A stretch of DNA of 64,000 bases. It comes from Diprion similis. Its lineage: Eukaryota; Arthropoda; Insecta; Hymenoptera; Diprionidae. Position 1 is the stretch's first letter; every line of letters begins with the position of its first letter. The DNA is taken from the NCBI RefSeq assembly GCF_021155765.1, contig NC_060105.1, positions 12,681,001 to 12,745,000 of the forward strand, given 5' to 3'. Positions 43,758 through 56,400 of the stretch are shown here, one piece after another. The translations under genes were made by a program, and so were the position numbers. A model generated the notes under the pieces. That model did no database searches. It worked only from the letters and a program-made list of their open reading frames with translations, and was not told the DNA's origin.

Positions 43758-46700
43758 TTTTCAATTTCCTTTCAAAGTCTTTATAATTTAACTAAATATA
43801 ACGTATCGTCAATGTGACAATAGTCCAATCTCGGTCTCAATCATAATACAACGAATTATCATACATCGAACTCTGTGGGAGGACATGTGTGAGATCAACA
43901 AGGATTATCTTAATTAGAAGACCTCATTTTTCTCGACAAACTTGACATAAGCACACGATCGTAAGTGTATCGTGCAACGGACCGTTATTCTTCATCACAA
44001 ACTCAGTTAAGTTTAGTACCTTTACGATTAATACATAAATTTATTCTTATCTTAAAAAAATTCTGTTTAACTTAACTTCACTCTCTCATATAATTCAGAG
44101 TCATTTGTAGAACAGAATTTAAATTTATTAGAATTAAAAAGCAAAGAACAAAAAATGTTATTTAATACAACTATAGTTCGCTAATCGGTGCATTTTAAAT
44201 GAATGAATGTGTAATAATCTCGCTAATATAAATGTTTGCATTCAATTAGCCATTAATTTCAATTTATGTATTTATAAGCTGTCAAACTGTATTACCTGAT
44301 TTACATAAAATTTTGAACTAAAATAATTTCGTTAAATTTTACCACATCATTATAATTCTAAATGTCAAAAATCAACGATTTGCGGTACGCGATAGTAAAG
44401 ACATCCAGCCTGGCTCGAAAGAGCAACGCGATTCTTCGGTGCTTGTGTCCCGTTTTCCATCGGGAGATGCTCTTCCGCATGACACCTGCGGAATTGCTTC
44501 AGCAATTGCGGCAGCTCCTGGCGGTCTGCATTGGCTAATTTCGAATGCCTCAGTGCGGCCATGTGGGTTTCTCAATTATTCGCGAGTTGATGGCAGAGTT
44601 CGAGGAGCGCGCAGGTAAGTTCAGGTGTTTGTGCTATAAATGGTGCAGGTTTTAATCAATGTAGAATTTGGATAACCAATTATTCGGTATGGGGTGAAAA
44701 ATAACGAAAAATACAATTTGGAAAAAATTCACATCAAGTTTTTACACATACATGTGCGATCTAACCAGTTCGGAATTTTTGTTATCACTTATTCGGCGCT
44801 AGGTAAAAAATAAAACAATTAAAAAAAAAAAAACTGCCTTGCGGAAAAAATCACATCTAGTTTTTCATCCGCTAGAATCAAGATCGATCTTGGTGGATGA
44901 CTTGGAAAATGAGGCAGCTCATGAGAAAAGCAAGCGACAAATGAGATGGTAGCGCTGCAACGCTGAGTGGACGAGGCGATGGTTTTGGAGGAAGCTGTGG
45001 AGCCGATTTCTCGTGTTCGCGATGAAAAGCCCAGATGATTTGTCTGTTCGATATGTCACAGCATGGAGTAAACGTGTGTAAATATATGGTTCGTGAATGG
45101 TATATCAAGTTTTCCGTCCGATAGATTTCTTATCAATGCTGAACGGTACTCTGGAAATGGAAGCACCTCTTTACAAGGCTTGTGCGAAGAACGGGAAGTA
45201 ACTGCATCCGCGGTGGATAAGCAAGTGGATGGGCCCGTGGAGAGGGTGAATTCTGCCGAACGTGGTGGTAAGTCCAGATGATTTGTTTGTTCGATACGTT
45301 TTGCGTAGACGGTCTTTTAAGAAGTTAAAAAAAAACTACTTTAACGCGTATAGTGATAGAAGTTATTGAGCCCGTTGCAGAAGTCGATTTATCACAGGCC
45401 TTAACCTTAATGTTGTCACGTCCAAGTTCGATAGATGTGTTGTAAATTCAAGGTACAGGAAATTTTTTAAAACGAGAAGTAACTGGTATTCTGGTATGAT
45501 CTCACGCACAATTTCTTTTCAGGGTGGATAATTAGAGCCGGTCGTTGTTCGCGAGTAACAAGAAGTATAAGAAGAAAAAGGGGAGAATTATGCAATATTG
45601 CCGATGGATGAAGCTGTGATATTCTCGTGGCAGCTGTGGCCCAAAAGTGGAGTATTCATACAGCTGAGCTTCACGCCTCCTCCGGAGGATGAGGATGGTT
45701 TTTAATCTGGAAACCAAACACTGCCGTACTCGACAGTCTGCGTTTCTAGTAAAATCCAAGAGATTTGAGTATACCTATTGGACTGACGGTCCGTTACTAC
45801 AGGATTTAGTCTGAATTTTGTTTTTGTATGTAAAACATTGAATCCCATTGTCAGGCGAAATACTGGGACGTTTCGTGTACCGAGGGCCCCAGTATCTCGA
45901 GCCTGCAGATCGGTGGGGGTAGAGCCCGGATGAATCGCGATTAAAGTTCCGACGTGACATTCGACAGAGATGGAGACAGGCAGAGGTATGTCTCACAGTC
46001 GTTAAAGCATATGGGCAAAGGTGATCTGCTCCCTCAGGCTTGGATTCCTCGACAAGGTATCAGAACGGATGATATTTAATTCCTGGGATGACGTTTCAAG
46101 GGGCTGAGAATACAAGTCACAACAATGAAATAACGTTGATTTTCGAAGAACTACCAGAAGCGAGAATCATTTATTAGCCAACACCCATCGCTTTTTTAAA
46201 TCATTTCCGAAATGAGAGCACTGCTGCGAACACTCGCGGTTCACCAGGTGTTGGATTTCCAACAACTGCCGAAGGACATTATGGAATATAGCTGATCCAG
46301 TAAAAGAAGACAACGCTGTGGATCTGAAATTTTTGCAAAAGAAATTGAATTTTTTGCGAAACCAAATCGTTACTATTGGACAATTATTCAAGGTTTTTTA
46401 GACTACCTGTTTTTTAGGCTGATCAGCTCTCTGTAATCTTGCGTGCCGTTAAAGTGGGTGATCAGAATCAATGCAGTTACAGAACAGTTCTTACTTTTAT
46501 TGTACAACTGACAAATTTACTTTGAGTAGATAAGTAATTTAGAGTCTGTTTCTTCACTGTGGAAAGAAGCCATCCATTAAAACGCAACATGATGGAATAA
46601 CGTCATATCTGATGATTTCATTGGAATGGATGACACGTGTGGACATCGGCATGATTTGAGAGTTCACACATATAAATGTTCATGAATTTAGAAAAATTAA

Positions 46701-46914
46701 AAACAACAACAACAACCAGCAAGGTTAGGTATGTATGTCCTAATCAGAGTTGGTGTGTTAGCAGAACTCCTGCATAATGCAGAGAATGACAAATGGTGTT
46801 TCATCAAAGTGTAAGGCTAATTTTATTATTAGTGAAACTCTGATATGTGTTTGCTCAACTAGTAGTTGTTTATTCATAATTGATCAAGGATCTCAGGCCC
46901 ATGTGACCAGTTCC

Positions 46915-46962
<48 letters not shown>

Positions 46963-48386
46963 TATTTATTAGTTGCAAAATTTAGAAATTAGTTTATCGT
47001 TTAGAAATCTAATTATCTTTTATAAAGAAAAATACTCAAACGAACTTAATATCTTTAATTAAATAAAATATATATATATATATATATATTAGGATGGGCT
47101 GTAAATTTTTTTTTTTCTTGCAGTGAAAATATCGTTATATATATATGAGTATATCCCGAAACACAAAAAAAGTTTGTACACCTCTCACGAAGGAGTTCAG
47201 ATAATTCACAACGTCGATGAGTTCATTTGACTCCCCCTCATTCAATCGATCATCGATGACAATAGGCACATGTATTCGATCCAACTTTGGTAGTTTTGGA
47301 TCGAAATTCTGAATATAGATGCATCTGCCTCCTGAAGTGAACGATGGACGTCAGGTACCATAGTCTGAGAAAGAAATTCATAGATGAATAGAGTCGTCCA
47401 GTAGATTTGAGGTAGAATTTGAAAGAGCGATTCGTTTAAACATAATTCAATGCATCAAAACGAAACAGCATTAATTTTGAAGTTCTTAACCTGTCTTAAT
47501 TATTTGTTGTCGTTTTATAGCAATTGCTGAAGACCTTAGACTGGGTGAAGACCAGCGATTCCGCAAAAAAACGTTTCGAGAGACAGGAGGTCCACGGAGA
47601 TATCGAATATTTCTACCGGTTTCTTGACGATACGTGGCATTAAGGGGATGATGCTATTGATTTCTGCGGGATTCGCTGGCTCATGGAGGGGTGGTGAGGC
47701 CAACGGAGTCCTTTCGACGATTGGGATCACCCGGCCTGGCGGGAAGCCGCGGGTCTCATTATTATTTTGGTTTATGTGTGAAACAATGAAGTGTTTGTTA
47801 GTTTGTCTAAAAAAATTCTACTCGAGTTTCTGGATCCTCATATGTTTAACATAAATTGTTCATGAGTTTCGTAATTTATGTGAATTTTGTGTTTTGTTAC
47901 AGTGATTTTTGAAATCCTGCGGTTGGAGGAAGGTTAAAGAATTTGGCGAGCACCGCCGCGAAAGAATGGAGTTGCGGGGCGATAACGATTATTTTCAACA
48001 ACACCTTAATGGAGATCATGATTGGGAGGATTCAAGCCGTGTATTGTGTCCCTTGTTTTCTCTTTTTTTGTTAAAATACATGTATTTTGAATTTTGATTA
48101 CTAATTTTGTTGTATCGTGTTAAATTTATTTTCTTTCCTGATAGTCTGTAAGTTAGTTGTAAATTATTTGCAGGTCTTAATTTTAATAATATCCTCTGTC
48201 AAATGAGCTGCTGGATTTTCCTGAAGTTTGTTCTTTTACTCTGTCGTCGTCTGTGTTCTACGATTTGTCGGAAAGCTTTTTGATAGTTTCTTGATTTTTT
48301 GAAATGTCTCTGTTGTCTGTAATTTCGCTCATTGTCTGCATTTCTATGTCTGAATCTAATTGTTGTGTTCGTCTAGTCTCATTCAG
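43758..48386. other. Mostly featureless; microsatellite and degenerate repeat
   Basis: No gene recognised. A (TA)n tract lies at about 46915-46961. A diverged direct repeat about 243 bp apart (around 45026-45055 and 45269-45298) contains CCAGATGATTTGTTTGTTCG. On the plus strand near 46325-46395 a short helical frame (DNAVDLKFLQKKLNFLRNQI) may be a transposon-associated domain, unproven. Confidence 0.35.
46915..46961. repeat. (TA)n microsatellite
   Basis: Nearly uninterrupted TA dinucleotides with one GTA interruption. Confidence 0.95.
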
Positions 48387-49381
48387 TTACTTGCTTAAAT
48401 GTAATAATAAATTCGTAACTGAATCCCAAATTGCGCCTATGAGCCATATGCTCCATTCATATGTAGAATGCAAAGCATAGCCATGAACTATAGTGTCGAT
48501 TAAAAATTTAATTGTTTTGAATGTAATCCAAGCTCCTAATACTGTTGCACTGAATGTTCCGACTGTGGTAAAAAATTGTAAACTTTTCCCCATGCTTCTT
48601 CTAGAGATTTCTTAATAGCATCTTTGTCTATAAATGAATTGACAGATAATCCGTGATTAATTGACGTTTGTCCAGTTACTTATCTGGCTACTGTATTCAA
48701 AACAGCTGGTTTTTCTATAGGAAACATTATATTTTCGCAAAGTTTTTCTAAATCTTCGTTTGAGTAAATTCCACCTGACGCAAGATTTTCTAGCATTACA
48801 TATTTCCATGATTTTTTAGTGTTTGTTGAGATTTCATCTGAAGCTATTGCAGGTACTAGATTTGGTGAAATACTATACCAGGCGTTGTTGATGTTAAACA
48901 TTGGCGCTAAAAATATATTACATTCGATTTGATTTCCTGATTTAACTAGAATGTGCGTTCTTGGTAACATAAAGAGGCTTTCATTTCCTCTGGAAACTGG
49001 TAATTCTTGATAACATTCATCCATTTCTCGTATTTTGACATCTACTGGCACGCATTTAGCTATTCTTACTACTTCTCTTGCCATATAGGCAATGTATCCT
49101 GATTTTTTCATGAGATGGAATGCAAATTCTGCGGGTGCTAATGGAGCTGTCGTAAGAGTGGTACGTAAAACTTTGTTTTCTAATTCGCATTGCTGTAATA
49201 TGGCGTCATTGTATAAGGCGATGATTTGACTTCTCACATGTCTTTCGAGATAAATTAATTTAGAATTTACGTATGTGAAGATGTCCATATTTCTGACTGA
49301 TATTCCGTTAGTTGATGTAAAAAATTCTCCATTCATTCTATCTACGATAAATAACTTAGGATGTTCTGTTTTAATTAACAA
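48387..49381 (-). pseudogene. Second chuvirus-like glycoprotein, broken
   Basis: From 49381 it reads a longer ectodomain than the first copy (SKLIYLERHVRSQIIALYND, CYQELPVSRGNESLF, GGIYSNEDLEKL, MFPIEKPAVLNTVAR) and hits a stop at 48680. A frameshift later the membrane part resumes (FFTTVGTFSATVLGAWITFK, then HSTYEWSIWLIGAIWDS) and ends at 48387. It is a diverged paralogue of 15492-16552. No LTR of family C was recognised beside it. Confidence 0.65.
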
Positions 49382-51822
49382 TAGTAGAATTCAATTATTT
49401 AACGTTTCTTTTCCGTTTGGGTTGTATACTCTACGGTGATGGTGTTCGTGGTGGTGGTGGTGGTGAAAGAAATTCAGAAGTTGTTCAGCTGATTTGTAAT
49501 TCTCATATAATTCGATGTGGAGGTTAAACACTTAGAAAACTGACTTCATAATTTGAATGGATCGAATGTAAAAGTTGAAAATTCTGAAAGCTCAGATACG
49601 ACGGATATCGTAACGGCGACGTTAAGTTTTTCCTGAATCCACTCCTGGTATGTAACAGTAACACAAATCTCACTAAAAGTTTTAAGATTTAATCTTTTTT
49701 ACCTGTTGCTATGCGGTACATGACTTTTTTATTAGACCGAGAGATAATTAATATAATACAAGTTTAATATTCACTCAAGAAAATACCAATAATCGGATTC
49801 CTTTATTAATTAGTTAACCTTGTGAAAATGTTTTTTAAGAAATCGTTAATTTTTTCGGCCGCCACAGTGGTCTTCCCCCTTAAAATAAACTTATCCGCAT
49901 TACTTTTCAAAATTAAAAAAAAAAAAAAAAAAACATTTGTATCATATAAACGTCATTTGATTATCAAGAGCAAATGTAACTTCTACCTGTTACACTGCTT
50001 TTTGTCAAAAAATCGGGTCGACGTGATTTGATACAATTTTTATACATTAAGGCTGTTAATACTAATTCGTCTCACATTACAGTCTTTGAAAAAATACAAA
50101 CAAAAAATTTTTCACGGCAAACCTTAATTTACAGTTTGGAGAAAGTGTAAAATTTAAAAACAAAATCGAGATTTACAGTATTTTTTTCATATTTATAAAA
50201 TTTATTTGGTGAATTTATTTGCCCCCCCCCCTCCCCCCTCCCCCCTTCATCCAGCTACCCGTTCAAAATCTATCCTAGATCCACACCTGAAAATTAATAT
50301 CGCACGCTTGTGATGTGAGATTATCATAGTCTAATTACTATCTTATCCAAGTAACCGCCATATCTGATACTAGGCATATGTATAGGTTCCCCTACTCCTA
50401 GTACCTCCGTTATAAAATCTTTCAGTGAGACAAGCAGGTTTGAGGTTTGTCGTTAACGACTGGCCAACGAGTACAGACTATTTTTGCTCGAGACGTTCTC
50501 GCTTCTCAACTACTGTAGACAGATCGTAAGTAATTCATTGTACGTCATATAAAGATGAATAGATATCGGATAAATATCGGAATAACTGTAGTGATTGATA
50601 TATATTCCTGGTTTGTCTATGAATTCATGTGTTGCATACTGTAAAACAAATGGCAGATCTGATTAAACATTTATTGAACAAGAAAGTTATACCCGCAGGG
50701 ATTTCAGAATATGGAATATATTTTAATGAAATATTTTCTTTAATTTTGTTATATAAATAAATGTTAAACCACCGAAATGATAGGGTCAAAAATTTAACCA
50801 ATTCTAAGATACGAAAAGCTGCGTCAATTAGCAATAAGACCAAAATAATCAGAATCTGATAATCCACTGGCAAGATAGGATCATTTTTATTTGTTTTTTG
50901 ATTTTGTAATCTGAAGTAACTCGGTCGACACTCGAACGTCTATAAATGGAGATAATTTAATAAATTATTCATTTATTACGTTAATTATAATTGTTTAATA
51001 AATCATTTATACTCTACCTGAATATGGTATTTAATTTCAGTGTAATTATAACAAGAAACAAAGTTCTTTTTCAATTTTTTCTTGCAAACATTCTTCAAAA
51101 TTTTTGTAATAAAAATCATAAAATCGTTCATGACAAGTAATATTCAAAAAACTGCACAATCATCTTGGGTTCCGAAATCATTTCAAATCAGATTTGGTCG
51201 CCTAATTACAGTGGCTAACATCAATAAGATACGGCAACTACAAAGTCAAACGATTAGAGTAGTATTATGACATACTTTTGATGCGTCATACCTGATGCTA
51301 CGTACAGAAATGTGTTATTACTCAATATCCCGAAGAATCACATCCGTAAAAGTTTTTTCAATTGGCCTTCACTGACCACTCTCGCCCAGAGCTATAATTT
51401 GTATGAAAAGGTTTTCATAACATTAGATAAACGCTATCACATTTACTCGGTATCACAATGTTGTTGTAAGTGTGCACTAGAGATAGATGCTGATACGTAC
51501 TTTATCCACACAAAATGTAATCCATCACTGCCATAAGCATATATTAAATAACACCTGCAGAAAGTATACATTAATTTTCACCTATAGAATACGTTTCCAA
51601 TATTTATCGAAGGATGGGACGTCTGTAATTTAATATTCGTCTAATGTTTTAGAAAACATTTGTATTCCATACAAAAATATGAGCCTGATTGAAGAGTTGA
51701 TGATGTGTGCCTAAGCAAGTTATTTGAAATAGGAAAGTCACGGGTAAAGCGCCAGAGTAATGGTAACTCGGCAATTAGTAGTATTAGTCCCTCTAGTATT
51801 TCGCAGTTATTCCACAGAGCAC
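49382..51822. other. No recognisable gene; polypyrimidine tract
   Basis: AT-rich DNA. A C-rich run at about 50221-50248 and poly-A runs near 49916-49932. No domains seen. Confidence 0.4.
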
Positions 51823-52434
51823 TAGGGTGGCGCAAAAAGCCGACTGTTTTTTATTTTTTTTTTGAGTCTCGTGTGACAAAATGTTAGTTTTTGATGTTTT
51901 AAGAGCCCACTTCAAAGGACAGTTCAAAAAGAAATTTTTGAGAGGTCACTCCACATTTTTTAAAACGTCAGAAATCGTCAAAAATCAATTTGTTTAAAAA
52001 AAAAAAAAATTTCGTTACGGTATAATTTTATAGACAAAAAAAAAAAAAGTTTCCGTAAGTTTCAGTTCAAGATTTGAATTTTGAAAGGTCGCTCATAATT
52101 TTTTTTCAATTTTTTGTTGCATTTCTTTAGATCTTTTCGAGCGACCTTTTACTATTCATATTAAAATTTCATAAATTTTTTTTCTTTTATTTAGTAAGAA
52201 AGAATCGATAACAATACACCACGACATGAATTAAAAATCAAACAAAATACTGAAGATATAATTTTTTAATTTGATTTTTTGACGATTTTTTACATTTTTT
52301 TAAATTTGGAGCGACCTCTTAAAATTTTTTTTTCGAGCTGTCCTTTGGAGTGGGCTCTTAAAACATTAAAAACTAACATTTTGTCACACGAGACTCAAAA
52401 AAAAAAAAAAGTCGGTATTTTTGTACCACCCTAA
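51823..52434. mobile_element. Foldback MITE, 612 bp, with 8-bp target duplication
   Basis: Ends TAGGGTGGCGCAAAAAGCCGA... and ...TTTTTGTACCACCCTAA form long inverted repeats, including TTTTAAGAGCCCACTTCAAAG / CTTTGGAGTGGGCTCTTAAAA and AAATGTTAGTTTTT / AAAAACTAACATTT. The whole element is nearly palindromic. Flanks are CAGAGCAC at 51815-51822 and 52435-52442. An 8-bp duplication points to hAT or a related superfamily. No coding capacity. Confidence 0.85.
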
Positions 52435-52998
52435 CAGAGCACCCAAGTACAGTTTACGAATTTACAGCTACTAGAATAAGTATACGAAGAGCATAATAAG
52501 ACATGAACCGTGCTCCCGAGCAAATTAATACACTTCGCACAAGTCAACTCAACACGTTTTACAGACTCATGATGCTACCTACTAATGAAATTTGCCTTGG
52601 GTTACATTAAAAGAGGAAAAACTAAATCACACAATCCTTTTTTTTTTCTAAATCCTTACATTTTAAATAGAAAAACATTAGAATTGGAAATCGAACACTT
52701 ATATGAACTAACTTCGACCTCCTCCGTTGAGTAACGCGTGTTTGATAGGATGAAATTTCATTCTTTGGTTTCTCAAAAACTGTTGCACACGGAATGAAAT
52801 GACTAGTGAATACGTGTCTCATGAAATTCGGATTACATTGACTAGTCTCAAATACAACTAAGCTAAATAACGATAGTTATAGAATCATAATAACAACAAT
52901 AACATAACAACCATGCCACCGACAATAATAATAGTGATAATCATAACTAATTTGTGTTTTTTTTTTTTTATGCATATTTTACAATCCAAGAGACAAAG

Positions 52999-53370
52999 AT
53001 GGCACCTCCAATTTTATACTCCACTGATGCCAGTCCACCGTGCCGTGGAGTTTTGTTGGCAGCAGCAGTTGCAGGGATCAAAATCAATGTTCAAGAGGTA
53101 CATCTTGCGGATGGTGAGCATCGCAAGGAAAAGTTTCTCAAGGTAATGCAACACTGGTGACAATATATGATTGAAAAGGTTTGGAGGATATCATTATTAA
53201 TCATTTTAAACATTTTTTCGATCAGATGAATCCACAGCATACCCTACCAACTTTGGATGATAACGGTTTTCACATTTGGGACAGGTGAATAAATTTCTAT
53301 AACACTTTATTTTCTCACTTTACTTTTATATGTATGTACTGCACTATTCTCGCAAAAAAAATTTATTCAC

Positions 53371-53413
<43 letters not shown>

Positions 53414-56400
53414 CTGTGATTGGTGGATTGTAATTTCCTTCATGAACCTCAGAGGTTTGCTGAACTATATAGAAGAGAGTGAAGATAAATGATCACTCTA
53501 AGAAAAAATCTAGAAGTAGACCAGTTAAAAGGTAATTTTCTGTTTGCTAATCTTTCTTTCAAAAACACAGCCTATAGCTTTTATTTGGAAAAAGTGACTA
53601 AAAAAAAAAAACTTTAAATGCACCCGAAACAAAAATTTATCGGAAACGATTAAATATTATATATTGTCCCAAGATTTCTTAATTACTAGAACCTTTTATT
53701 CTATACGTACAAAAAATAAAATAAAAAAATAATAACATTTAAATTAGCCCTATGAATTACTCGTATCTATGAAAGTGTCTATTCATCCCTTATTTCAATT
53801 ACAAAATAGAAGTCCATTTAGTCCTGTTCTCCGGTAGTCACAGGTTCACCTACAAACTACTAAAATTGTCATGTTAAAATAAATAGAGGAGGAGCCAGGA
53901 ACCTCAATTAGAAAGGTCGACTGAACAGAAGTAGATGACTTTTACAGAAAATCTATAAGCCCACTCATATTTTATTAGCACAGTTTTGATACTACCACCA
54001 GTCATTACGGTTGTGCTTCGAATTTATATGACTTATATCGGCAGTTGATAGGTCCACAGTTATAAAAGCACGGTAATGTGACGTTTTGGAATCTTCATTT
54101 CTTGTCTCCCGCTTTTCTGGTTGTTATATTCTCAAAAATTTGCTTTGTATAGTCCTTGGCATATGACCTTTTTAATTACATGTATCTATTACATAACTGT
54201 TTTTACAGTAAGCGAGGTATTTGGTGCGTGGTTCATTCTTACGGTTTTATGGGTCCTTTCTTACTACATTTGAAATATTCAATAGTCAAATTAGCCGAAG
54301 AATTTCCGTACAAGTATGGCTTCCCTAAATTTTTACTATGTTTGAAGATGAGAGCGTTTTGGCATACAAATTGATCTGACTCGTCGTTCTCGTTTTTATG
54401 TCTTCCTCCAGTCGAAGTAGTTCAAACGGTATGTTCAGACTTGTCAGTACCACTGACATTGTCCTAGGTAATGCAAATATAATGGGGCTTTGACGATAAC
54501 ATACCAAAAATTCTGGTTATAATCCAGTCATCTTATAGTCCTTCACCCTCGGCAGCTAGATAATTGATCACTAGATCGAGCATATTTCTGAATCGTCACA
54601 CAAAAAGTATAGCAGAGGCTTGGTATTGATTAACATTATTTGCACTGTCAATTATTTGATTCACCAATCTTTTAATCATTATACCATTAAAACGTGAAAT
54701 TTGTGTAAAGACTGTTGGTCACGCAAAAGAACAGAAGTGAACACAATCTTGAGCAAAGATCTAGGTGACCATAATGTGGTATTTTTTCATCACAGTTCTA
54801 TATTATTATAATAATTTGATCAATGATTATATTTAATCTCATTTTTTTACTACAAAATTCTAATTTCTTATCAACAAACAAAACAGATAACCTAAAATCA
54901 ATTTTGTAGCCAGTCTTGTGAGTCAAAGTCAAAGAGAGTTGTACATATTGTGTATTCATTATGAATGTGTGTAAATCATTTTAAATAATAACATGAACGA
55001 TTAAGTAAGCGATGCCAGTATCAAGATCCAATAAGGATTGAGATTAACTTAAAAATTGTATATTATTTTATAACTCGCAAACACGATAAATAATTGTAAT
55101 TGAATACTTAGTACACCAGAATTAGAAAACAAAATTATTGTTTTATTATTTGGCAGCTCTTGAATAATATCTATGTTCTTAAATTTTATTCCTTCATTTA
55201 TCGTGCTATGTTTTATTCAAAAGAATATTAGTTACAATTATTGTTTAGATATTATACGATTGAAGCTATACAATTTCTTTGATACACTCCAATTGACTCA
55301 TCATAAAAAATGCAAAAGCGAAAGGAAAAAAGTTTGGGAGTACGTAGAAAATATATTGCATTATCATTTTATTATACCCTTAATTTTATATAAATATTTC
55401 AATATCAAAGCTAAGTAACATTTTTATTTTTCAAGCCTTGTTTTCTTCAGTTCAAAAACTCGTCTAAACAACTGAACACACAATTTCGTTCATGAGATCT
55501 ATCAATTACTAATTACTTGATTTTTCATTTTTCATCTCACTGATGTTCTCATCATTTTATTTCTCAAAAGAAAAAAAAAAAAAAAGCCGAAAGTTGAAAG
55601 ATGGATTGTTGCCTTATTGAGCCCTGAGAGGACCTGAACCTGAAATGGAAGACGCATACCTGAAAGTGAAAAATTTTGAATCTAAGCCCGCTATAAGAAA
55701 GTGGGTTCCATTTAAAAAACATTGATCCGGGTTTTACTGCGTCAGTAAATGAGTTCAGATCCAATATCTGATCCATCAGATTCCTCATCGAAAATCCTAA
55801 ATACTTTGTCCCCAACAACATATTATGAAACATTTCCAATTTGAGATATCGTGGGTGCTCCATCCTTTTTGATACAATCACCGATGTTATACTAACGTAG
55901 ATACACGATCAAAGTGTGTGAGTTGCATAAGTGCTTGTAACGTTCAACTCACGCACATGAACTACATAAGTTGCCAGGTAACGTCAAGATAAATTTTAAT
56001 ACTCAGAAATTTTCGTACTGCATTAAGTCAACTTTGATTACGACTATCAGCATTCATATCAGGTTACACCCCCCTCCACATTCCTCTCGATTTCATCCCT
56101 GAAAATAACTGGATTATATTATTTCTAGTCATTATGATTTAGAAATGTTTATTTTACATTTGAGTTAACTATAATTTTCATTTGACAGCCACGCAATCGT
56201 CACGTATCTGATCGAAAAATATGCAAAGGATGATTCTTTGTACCCGAAGGATCTTCAGAAACGTGCAGTGGTCGATCAACGCCTTCATTTCGACAACTCG
56301 ATTCTCTTTCCTGCTGTAAGGGAAATTGCTGTAAGTATTGAAACAAATATTCGTTCAAAGTACGGAGTGAATGAAAAAGATGAATCACTTCTTTACTAAA

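Noticed and set aside
47536..47730. Proline-rich minus-strand frame as the cytoplasmic tail of the second glycoprotein
   Set aside because: It is 650 bp beyond the last recognisable glycoprotein coding, with no shared motif with the first copy's tail.
54156..54374. 72-codon frame in the large GST intron as an alternative exon
   Set aside because: It does not resemble any GST segment, and the five other exons already join in phase.
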